The notes beneath the pieces are model-generated. The model was not told the DNA's origin and searched no databases. It saw only the letters and a program-made list of their open reading frames with translations. From Azorinus chamasolen (Eukaryota; Mollusca; Bivalvia; Cardiida; Solecurtidae), in assembly GCA_963576725.1 (NCBI GenBank), contig OY755242.1, positions 57,456,480-57,520,479 on the forward strand: DNA of 64,000 nt. Reading direction: 5' to 3'. A program made the position numbers and the translations under genes. Shown piece after piece: positions 37,001-49,000 of this stretch (position 1 is the first letter of the stretch; each line of letters opens with the position of its first letter).

Positions 37001-40000
37001 TTAAAAAATTCCCTGACTTTTCCCTGACCTTGAAAAAAAATCTTTTTTCCCTGACTTTTCCCTGTCCGTGGGAACCCTGAATGATATTGCAGTAGGTTCA
37101 ATAACATATGAACTCTTAAGCTTTCACAGAGTTTTAAGCAAAGAACAGAGAATTCCACTACCTTCAATAAATCTGCAATGTGATAATCTGTGGCTTGTTG
37201 TAAATGGAAGAAATATTTCAACATCTTCATTCTGAAGCCAAATATAAACTATATCAATATGTAATTAGGCTCTTAAAAAGCAATTTGTTTCAACAGTAAT
37301 GCCTTTAACCCATTCTCTCATAGGCTATTTTAAGCTCTATCCTCCTTGTATATATCTACTGAAAAGGAGCATTCACTAGAAAAAAAGGAAACTTTAGAAT
37401 TGTGTAGTTTTTAAAACATTGTGATGAATAGAGCATTTGCTCATATGGAGCAAATGCTCTATTTATCACAATGGTTTCAAAAAGTAACCTTTATAGAGGT
37501 GTCAAAAGGCATCAATATGAGGGAATGGGTTATTTTCATGATTAATCTTTCTTAATACAAAGCAGATGACTTACTGTCCTGTGCGAGATTGACTGCGGAG
37601 GGAGGCAATGATCTCATCAACTGTTCTCTCTGTCCTAGGACCTTCCTTGTGTTCTTCTTCCTTCTTTGCTTTTCCAGTTTTATCTGAAAGTTATGATGAC
37701 AATAAACAGAGATTAAAGAGAGATTAAAGGAAGACCTGTTTTAACCCTTACTTGACAGAGATCCATTATTAATCATTTGTAAACTGAGTAGACTCAGATC
37801 AGGACCTGCTTTATTTGCTTATGAAATAATACAGAGCTGATTCTACAATTTCTGCCGAGGTAAAAGATTTGTTTGTTCATAATGCCAAGGCAAAAGATTT
37901 CCTTTTTTTGTACATGAAAGTTCATCAGTTATAGAACAAACATTGGGATCTAAATAAGCAGGTGACTGCTTAATGCAGGAAAAAAGTAATGCAGAAAGCT
38001 CTAAAAGTGGTCACTTCAAAATGGTTTAACTGTACATGTAGGAGTCATCTGGTCAGGGTCTGCTCTGTTTGCTCAATTTGTCTTCTACAGTTCCTGCCAT
38101 GTTTAAAATTTCCCTGTTCATAATGCCATTATAAAACTTCGGCTAATAAGATCTAATTGTTTCATTACATGATGTCTCCCTAACAAAACAGATTCAGACC
38201 CAGCTTAACCCTTTCCCTGTTCTGTGTTTATTCCAAATATAAATACCTGAATATATAACTGAATATTCATGGAAAAATAGCTATAATTCTAACAAATTCC
38301 ATGAACAAACAGAGCAGACCTTGATCAGGGTCTACTCTGTTTGCAAATGCATTAAAAGGCTGTGTATAAGGGAAAGGATTAAGGTGGTGAGATAGTTTAG
38401 CCCCAGATATCTAAAAAATCATGTTTAAAACTACCTAGAGTCATTTTTTCTGAGCCCAGTTGGTTAGTTATATTAATTTATTTGATTATTTATCAGAAAC
38501 ATCGATAATCCTATCAAAACCGACATATAAAATCTATTTAAATGTGCCGGTTTGAATTTTTTCAAACAGCGATTACAAAGTTATCTTTTGGACTAAACTT
38601 ACTGTAATTAGCCAATATGTGAATCATTAGCATACCCAGGGAACAGTGTCACAGATTTTTTATAAAACACTCCGTTTGGGAGTTGCGCAATATTTTAGTT
38701 TTAAGACCCCTAAAATTCTGCCTCCCGCTACGTTTCTTTTGATTTTAGACGATCAAAGCAAGATATAAAAAAAACTGTGACACGGATCCCTGGCTGAGAC
38801 AATGCTCTTTGATATGCCGCAAACCGCGTATAATTCGGACATAAATTACAGAAGTTATCGTTGTTTGAAAAAGCCAACTTCTTTAAATTTGCATCTGTCA
38901 AAAACATGAAAAGGAATAGAAAGACCCCCATTGTGTTGCGTAATCTTATAATTATCTATAGCTTTCAATCAAATTTATATCCAACGGAGAGCTTATAATA
39001 TGTGTGATATTTTCCACTAAGCTCCTCCCTCTTTCTTCCATCCGATCAATTAAAAAAGCTGATTTAATTGCCGTTTTCCCATAAATCACCCATCAGAAAG
39101 CTTATCTAGTCATGGGGCCTACATAGTTTGAGGCTACCGAGAGGGAAATGCGGATAAATAGCCTAGGTACCCCTGATAAGCCTTCCTCGTAAATGGCTGA
39201 CTGGCTAAGTCAAAGAAAAGCTAGATGGTAATAAAGTAAAAGGGGTTTATACGTTTTTTGTGGTATATTTTATGGTATTTCGTTAATGCAATGGATAAAA
39301 GAGACTAATGTCTATTCATTAATGCAAAAATATAAAAATTGATATTTTTGTGATTCTAACAGGAATCTTAAACAGCTGCATTACATTCCGTCTGATTAGG
39401 GTCTTTTCTGTTCACTAAGGGGTATATTAGATATGATTCTATACTATTTGGCAAAGCTTTGTATTCATTTGTTTAATTAACAACATGAGAAAAATAATTA
39501 ATAGTTACATATAATGGGTGGAGCCTGACATGAATATTCATCCAGTAATGGGTTAACATCAAGTCTACAGTCAGTCTAGTTTTTGCTATGCTGTGGCTTA
39601 TTTGCCTATCATTGAACATTACAAAATCATCCTACCTTTGCCTTTCTTTGCCTCCTTTTTGACATCCTTCTTCCTTGGCGACCTTTTCCGCATCTTGTAC
39701 ACCGGCTCCGCACCAGGAGATGAAATCTTCTTCGCCTCGTCAAGCATGTCCTTTACAGATCGAGCCTTAAATACAATAATCTAAAGTAAAATCTCTACAA
39801 AGAAACACTTAGTGAATAAACATGTGGGTTTTATAGCATTAACCCATTACCTCATAGGCTATTTTTAAATCCAACCACTTTGAATGAATCTACCTAAAAG
39901 GAGCATTAACTAGAGAAAAGGAAAATTTTAGAATTTTGTAGTTTGAAACCATTGTGATAAATAGAGCATTTGCTACTATGGGAGAAAATGCTGTATTTAT

Positions 40001-43000
40001 CACAATGGTTTCAAGAAGTGGTTATTACAGAGGCATAGAAAGGAAAGGCGTATTTATGGAGGAAAGGGTTAAAGTAATGCACAAGTTTGTCTGTCTAAAT
40101 ACTTAGGGTATTTAATATTGTCTGCAAAAGATGTCCTATGTTGCAGTTCTCAATGTTAAAGTCTTTCTTCCATTTTTTATCAAAAATACAATCAGATTAT
40201 CAACAGTTTTGACCCTGATGAGATGCCGAGTTACTGTGTCTCATCTCTATTCAAACTATTTGCAATATTTGTTATATGAATGTCACCTCTAGTGTACAAT
40301 GAGTTATCCCTTTCTCTTATAAAAATGCCTTTTCACACATTTGCAAACAGAGTAGACCCAGATCAGACAGCTCCTATAGGAGATGTCTGATCAGGGTCTG
40401 CTCTGTTTGCTTTAGACATAATCATGATATAGATCTGATTCTACAGTTTATGTTAAAGCAAAATATTTACTTGGACGTTTTACATTATAAAATTTGAGCT
40501 AATCAATATTCATGTTGTCATTATTCCATACATAAATATTGAACAAGAAAAGGGTTAACAATGCAAGCCCTCATCGGACCTTTCATATGAGCGTAACTTT
40601 GTATCTACACTACAAATCCCTCAGAACAGTTTCTTTGAATGTCATAACCCTTAACCTAATGAATATTCAAGTGTGAAATAATGACTGTATGAATCTTAAT
40701 GAATTCATAAAATGGCACTATGAGTATTTCATCATGGCACAACCTGTATATTATTCCATGTGCAAACAGAGCAGACACTGAAAAGACGGCTCCTACAGGA
40801 GCCATCTGATCTTGGTCTACTCTGCAAAAGCATTTATCCTTTACTTCATAAAATACGCCTTTCTACACCTTTGCAAACAGAGTCTGATCAGGCTCTACTC
40901 TTTTTGCTTATGAATAACAACAGATCTTACTCTACTGTTTTACCTTTACCAAAAACTCATGTGTACATATGCCATTATAAAAATTCAGCTAATATATCTA
41001 ATAAATATTCATGATGTCATTATTTCTTACATGAATGGCCATGGACTAAAGGATTACAAGGCAGTCCAAAGGACAGCTATATCCCCCACCGCCGCCACCT
41101 AAATTAAGACATTGACCTTAAGGTGATACAATGGGTTTTAACGTGGTTGACATTCAACCTTCCAGTTGTTAAGAAAATAGGACGCGGAAACAAATATAAT
41201 GGAAACTGAAGGTAAGAACACGACTTTCAAATGTGACCTTGACCTTGAGCCGACATGACAGCCACATGTGTTCTGCACATCATCTCAATTCGGTTAATAT
41301 TTGACTCAAGTTTTATGAAAATCCTTCAAATGGTTTAGAAGATATGGAGCGGACACGAAATGTAATGGAAATTGAAGATTAAATCACTTGGCCTTCAAAT
41401 GTGACCTTGACCTTGAGCCGACATGACTGCCACATATGTTCTGCACATTGTCTCAACGTGGTTAACATTTGAGGCAAGTTTCTTGAAAATCCTTCAATGG
41501 GTATAGGAGATAACGAAACTATAATGGAAATTGAAGGTAAGAACACTTGATCTTCAAATGTGACCTTGAACTTGAGCCGACATGACTGGCACATGTGCTC
41601 TGCACATCGTCTCAATTTAGCTAACATTTAACTAAACTTTTATGAAAATCCTTCAAAGGCTTTAGAAGATATGGAGCGGACACGAAAATGTAACGGAAAT
41701 TAAAGGTTAGAACACTTGACCTTCAAACGTGACCTTGACCTTGAGCCAACATGACTGCCGCATGGGTTCTGCACATCGTCTCAATTCATTTAATATTTGA
41801 CTTAAGTTTTATGAAAATCCTTCAAAGGGTTTAGAAGATATGGAGCGGACACAAAAATGCAATGGAAATTGAAGGTTAAAACCCTTGACCTTCAAATGTG
41901 ACCTTGACCTTGAGCCGACATATCTGCCACATATGTTCTGCACATCGTCTCAACTTGGTTAACATTTGAGGCAAGTTTCTTGAAAATCCTTCAAGGGGTA
42001 TAGGAGATATGGAGCGGACACGAAATTGTTACGGACAGACGGACAGACGGACGGACATGCTAACAAATGGGTAGTTGTGTGACTTTTTCCTTTGATCTTT
42101 TCTTGTGTGACTAGTCCCACAAGAAAAACTATTTTTGGCTCTAACTTTGGAAAAGAATGATCTGGAAGCTAACCCTAACCCTAACCCTATGTCCCGCAAC
42201 TGGCCAGGTTAATGTCACAAGAAATGGCCAGGTTAATGTCACAAGAGATGGCCAGGTTAATGATTTTACTTGTGGGACTAGTTAGAAAAAGTCACACAAC
42301 TACCCTTTGGTGAGTGCGGACGGACGGACAGACGGACAGACAGACAGAGGCCATTCCTATAACCCCCCTCCGCTATGCGGTGGGGGATAAAAAGTCATCA
42401 AAGGGTTACTATGAGGTAATGGCTTAACCTTTTCCTTCATATAAATGCGTTTTCACGCATTTGCAAACAGAGCAGACACAGAGGGTCTGCTCTGTTTGCT
42501 TATGTAATTTGATTGATCTGTGTTTTTAGTTACTAAAATGGCTACAATGTCACACATTCCATATTTCATTATAACTATTTGGTCCATGAATATTCAGTAA
42601 GTATCAAAATTTGAAATAACATAGAACAGGGAAAGGGTTAAGGAATAACAATGGAATGACAAAGGGTTGCAACAACTACTAACAGCACTAGACAAGGCTC
42701 CACTCTCTCTGCCATCCTCTGGTGGAGCTGTTGGGATCAGTAGCTCCTTCTCACCCTGGGCCCCAACTGCAGTTTGAACATCGTCTGTGTCAATGGCAGC
42801 AATAGCATCATCATACTTCCTGTAGTCTTCCTCTCCTGGCAATGTCATCTCACGGCTGCTTAGGGATGATCGCAGACTTTTAACACTTCTACCTGTAATG
42901 GATTGCAAGTATGGTGTGATGGATTGCAAGTATGGTGTGTTAGACTTTTCCATAATAAAAATGCATTTTCACACCTTTGCAAACACAGTAGATCCTGATC

Positions 43001-46000
43001 AGATGGCTCCTGTAGGAGCCGGCTCCTGTAGGAGCCATCTGATCAGGGTCTGTTCTGTTTGCTTATGAAGTTCTAACTGATCTGACTCTACATTTTCTAC
43101 TACTACCGAAAAATCATTTGTACATGTGCCATTATAAAAATTCAGCTATTAATTATTCATGATGTTATTTCTCACATGAATATTCATCAAGGAAAGGGTT
43201 ATCCTTTTACCTGATGAATATTAATGGCAGTCTCCTACCATCATGAATATTAATCAACTAATTGTCTTACATTTTGTTTGCAAAACAAGTGAATACATTT
43301 CTATGAGAACATGTAGTACCAAATAAGATTTAAGATATTCTACAAGCAAACAGAGCAGACCCAAATCAGACAACTCCTTTGCAATGTGTAAAAAGCACCT
43401 CTATAGGAACATTCTGATCAGCGTCTGCTCTGTTTGTTCATGGAATTATGAAGATCTGATTCTACAGCTTTTGTCATGGCCAAAATATAGCAATAATCCC
43501 ATATTTAAAAATCATCACAATGTCATTATTTCTGTATATGGTCATGAGCAATTTGAAATGTGTAAAGGGTTCATCTTGAAGGGTTGACCCAATGAATATT
43601 CACAAAAGAAATAATAACATCATGTACAGGAAAAAAACTGAATCCGATCTATATTATTTCATAAGCAAACAGAACTGACCCTGATCAGATGGCTGCTACT
43701 GGGGCGATCTGATCTTGGTCTCCTCTGTTTGCAATGGAGTGAGGGGTGCATCAAACTGTGTAGGCTCCTTAAGGATCTTGGTTTACAAAGCATCCAAATA
43801 AAGTGTTAACCCTTTCCTTGTTCTATGTTTATTCCAAATTTCAATACCTACTGCATAGTCATGGATAAAATAGTGATAGTGAAATATGGCAGGTGGAACA
43901 TCGTAGCCATTTTAGAAACTAAAGAAACAGACCTTTCAAATTCCAATAGCAAACAGAGTAGACCCTGATCCTATAGGAGCCGTCTGATCTGGGTCTGCCC
44001 TGTTTGCAAAAGTACAAAAACATGTTTCTATAAAGGAAAGGGTTAAAGATGTAGACCAATTTGTTTCTAATGTAAAACGTTAAATGCAATTTTGAATCAC
44101 AGATTGACACATATGGAAAGTAATGAGGCTTACCATATCTGCGTTTCAATGTGGAAATTGGAGCCTGCTTAGGCGGCCGAACTGCAAAAGCGACCTTGAT
44201 TGAAGTGCCTTCAGATCCCAGGATGGCAGGCTTCTTTTTGGGCTCTGTAATTTCATCCTTAAATTCTTCTAGTTCTACTGCTTCCAATGGAACATCTAGC
44301 TCATCTGGGGTGCCGGGAGTAGCTGGTCTTGCCATGTTAGCCTGTATGAGAGTTAATAAGAATCTCTTTAAATTGAAAAATCAAAGGATGTTCAATTCTG
44401 AAATTTTAAGGTCAGGTAGTAGCTTAATGCAGGACAGTTTTATCTTGGTCTGCACTATTTAACTGTGCTTGTCTGGATGAATATTTAGCGTAAGTATAGT
44501 AAAAAGTCCAATGTTTGTCGCTTCATACCTCTTCAATTTCCTCAATGGCTGGATCTCGAACCTGGGTAACCGGTTTCCCTTCCATCACAACCTGTAGACC
44601 TGGCACATCAGCACTGTTAAAAAAATAGTAAAATAAAAAAAAAATGTGTTATGTAGCAGTGAGTATCAACTTAATTTGGATTCATATTGAAAATAAAATA
44701 TGGTTATTTTTTTTATATGTTCTTATTTGTCTGTGCTCTCAACCCTTTAGCTGATGAATATTCATGTAAGAAATTGCAAACATAATGAATATTTATAAGC
44801 AGATTGTTTATAATGATACATGAACACAGGATTTATCACCATAGCAGAAACTGTAGAGTCATATCTATATAATTCCATAAACAAACAGCAGACCCTGATC
44901 AGAGGGCTCCTAGAGGTTTGTCATTCAGAAGTATTCCCTTTCATACTGTTAGAATGGATTCTCTTGTTAAACATTTGATAATTCAAAGGGTTTTTATGTA
45001 AATTCTGTTCTACCAATTTTCACATTTGGCTTAACCCTTTACTCCATAAATACACCATTCTACGCCTTTGCAAACAGAGCAGACCCAGATCAGACTGCTC
45101 CTACAGAAATATGTACAACATGATCATTATACTAATTCACTTAGATAAAATTATATGTCTACAAGAAACCTCTTACCAAGACCTGTTCGGCAAAACCCCA
45201 AGGCTTGTCACTCTTGCCTTTTGCATTTCTGAAATGGATGATCAACAGGTTAAATAAAATCTTACACCAGTGTAATTCATCACATTCTTGTTGTTGTTCT
45301 GACTTTCCAATTTTCTACATCCATTTTCTAGAAACATTTTTATTCTAAATGTCTGACAGTGGTGTTGCTTTGCTGTTTTGTGTTGTTTTTAGGTGATGTA
45401 GGAGCTTTCCCCAATGTTAAATAAAAGTTTACTTTCCTATCAAAATACCTAAAGAACAAAATGTGGTCTACAAGATGAACTTTTTTCTCAAAAGTGTGGC
45501 TTAATTGGGTTTTTTTCATAGGTCCTATTTCATGAGAAAACAAAATGTTGCATTGTCAGAGTTAATTTTTTTCATTCTAGTTGTACAAATCAGTGCTAAT
45601 TTGCTAGGAAGTGGTTTTAACCCTTTCCTGGTTCAATATTCATGTAAGAAAAACTGACATCATGAATAATAATTTGATTAATTTTTATAATGACATATTT
45701 ACAGGACATTTTGGCTTGGGCAGAAACTGTAGAATCAGATCAGTATTATACCATAAGCAAACAGAGCCGTCAGATCTGGATCTACTCTGTTTGCAAAAGC
45801 ATGAAAATTGTTTATATGAAGAAAAGGGTCCAAAGGTGTGTCCTAGATCCAAATCTAAATTAGAATAAACATGTACTGGTTCTGTGTGACTGTCTTACAA
45901 AGACAAGCTACATGTAAACAGTTCTTGCCTTAATCCAACAGGACTAGCTTTTTATAATCATTTGTAACTTTAGATTTAAATGCTGCTAGTGTATTACATG

Positions 46001-49000
46001 TAGTTATCCCTTCAACTAATAATCCCATCTTTTTTACGCTATTGCAGACAGAATAGATCCAGATCTGACAGCTCCCATGGAAGCTGTCCAATTAGTGTTT
46101 GCTCTGTTTGCTAATATGTTAAGGAATTTATTCTCTATTCACCATGGCAATAAATTTTCTTATTTTCTATTTTTTAATACAAGTACATGTACATAGAATA
46201 ATTAAATAAGTTATTACTCTAAACCTTTTACTCCATGAATATGGCATGCCTTTTAATGCCTTTGAACACAAGGTAGACTCAGATCAGATGTTTCCTGCAA
46301 GGCCTGTCTGATCAGGGTCTGCTCTGTTTGCTTATCAAACTAGAAAATTGTGTCTGTAAGACACAGCAATGCCTCCATGGTGGTGCTTGCCTAGCTTCAC
46401 TTAAAATTCATTTGACCTTGACCTTAGGCTTGCGGGCAGCATGAGCTGGGTGCGCAATGAAAGTATTGACGGTGTTTAATGTGTATATGCAATTCCATGC
46501 CAATAGCTATAGTAGTTAGTGAGATATAAGACAATGAAAAAACTGTGACAACCAACTGCAGATAAAAGCCAAACACATGGACGGACGGGCGGATGGACGG
46601 AGAGACGGACGGACAGGTGCAAAACATAATGCCCCTGACTATCGTTAAAGGGGGCATAAAAACGTAGATCTGATGCTACAGTTTCTTCCATAGCCACATC
46701 ATAAAATAACCCTTTACCCTTTCCCCGATAAATATGCCTTTCTACGCCTTCGAAAACAGAGTAGACCCAGATCAGACAGCTCCTTTAGGAGCCGTCTGAT
46801 CAGGGTCTGCACTGTTTGCTAATGATATAATATAGATATGATTTTACATTTTCTGTCATGGCCAAAATTCCTGTGCCTATGTACTATTACAACAATGGAT
46901 CTATTCAATAATCATGGTGCCATTATTTCTTACATGAATATTCATGCAGTAAACAGTTCATATCTGCTAGGTATCTGGTTACTGGAAGAATACGACATAC
47001 CTTGAGTAGTCACAGTGTCCTCCCTCGCATATGGAAACTTGTTCATCTTGCCTTCAACTAGGTTCTTTGGCTGTCCGAACTTGTCTAAGGGATTGTAAGG
47101 GGGTATGTTCGGTATTAACATAAACGTTGGTGCCTGAAAATTATATCAGGAACAAGTGTGGCATATCACTTTAACCCTTTACGCCATAAATATGCATGTT
47201 AATGCATGCAAACAGGGTAGACCCAGATCAGATGGCTCTGTTTGCTTGTGGAATGATACAGATCTGGTTCTACAGTTTCTGGCCAAATGTTTGAGCGTTC
47301 AGATGTCATTATCAAAAATCCAACTAATTAATATTTATGATGTCAGAATATCTTACATGAATACATGTTAAATCTACAATGTCAAATTTGTTTGAATAGG
47401 AAACTACTGTACTATATATTTATACATGTATACATGTATTTCTGCTTTGTAAACAATGTAGACTCAGATCAGACAACTCATGTAAGAGCTGTCTGACTAG
47501 GGTCTGCTCTGTTTGCTTAAATAAATTTACAGATCAGATTCTACAGTCTGCCATGGCAAAGTATCCCTTTTCATATTATGCAATTTCATTAATTCAATTA
47601 ACCCCTTCCCTGGTCTATTTTAGGTCCAATTTTCAATACCCACTGAATATTCATAGACAAAATAGCCATAATGAAATATGGAAGGTGAAACATTGTAGCC
47701 ATTTTAGAAACAGGTAATGAAAATCCATTAACAAACACCAGAGCAGACCCTGATCAGACGGCTCCTCTAGGATCTGGGTCTATTATGTTTGCAAATGTGT
47801 TTCATGTTTATATGAGGGAAAGGGTTAATTGTTAATAAAGCCATTCATTCTGAAAAAAAATATTCACTTGTAACTATGGACCTATGTAACTACATTACCT
47901 TTGGTTTCATGGCTAGTAAGTCGTCATGGAAAACTGGCTCCAAATTCATCCTCTTGCGAAGTCTTCTTGGGATGAATGCAGGTCTCAACCTCCTGAATAA
48001 GTTATTGATAGTATAGTAAAAAAAACTCTAAACAGTAAAGTAATAAATTTATGAATAAACATGTGTGTCTTTAAAAGCAGGTGGTTGCTTAACCCTTTCC
48101 CTCATATAAAAGATTTTTCACACCTTTGCAAACAGAGTAGACCCAGATCAGACAGCTCCTGTAGAAGCCATCTGATCAGGGTCTGCTCTGTTTGTTTATG
48201 AAATTAATATATATCTGATTTAACCCCTTCCCTAACATAAATGCCTTTTAATGTTTTTGCAGACGGAGTAGACCAAGATCAGATCAGGGTCTGCTCTGTT
48301 TGTTTGTGAAATTATAATAGATTTGACTCTACATAGTTTCTAACAATACCTAAAAATACTGTGTATGTATGCCATCATGAAAAATAAGCTAATATATACT
48401 CATGATATCATTATTTCTTACATGATTATTCAACAGGGAAAGGGTTATGCCTTTACTCCATAAGTACGTCTTTCTACGCATGTGAAAACAGAGTAGACCC
48501 AGATCAGATGGCTACTGTAGGAGCCATCTAATTAGGGTCTGCTCTGTTTGCTTATGAAATAACATAGATATGATTCTACAGTGTCTGCCATGGCCAAAAA
48601 TTCCTGTGTCTATGAGCTATCATAAAAAATTAATCTAATTAATATTTACGATGGCATTGTTTCTTTCATAAATATTTATGAAGTAAAGGGTTAAGACATA
48701 TATTCTCCTAACCACCTTTTAACCTATGAAAGAAATCCTATACGATCCTATTATTTATCAAATGTTCATCCAATTATAGGAACAGAGAGATTAATATACG
48801 AGCATCAGGACATTTTTCTCATGCCAACCTTGCGATGAATTCCTCATTATCGACAGGTCGCTTCTTCTCAAGCTCTTTTTTAGTTACAATCTCATCCAAG
48901 GACTTTTTAGCAACATCATCCAACTCATGTCTGAGGGCAATTTCCACCATACGATTGGTACCATACTTGAAAGTCTTCCTCTCATCCCTGAGGCTAGGGT

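Noticed and set aside
42170..42190. Chromosome-end telomere
   Set aside because: Only about three CTAACC units, enclosed in a small inverted-repeat element in the middle of other repeats.
44151..44462. Plus-strand 103-codon ORF over exon 6
   Set aside because: Antisense shadow of a well-supported exon.
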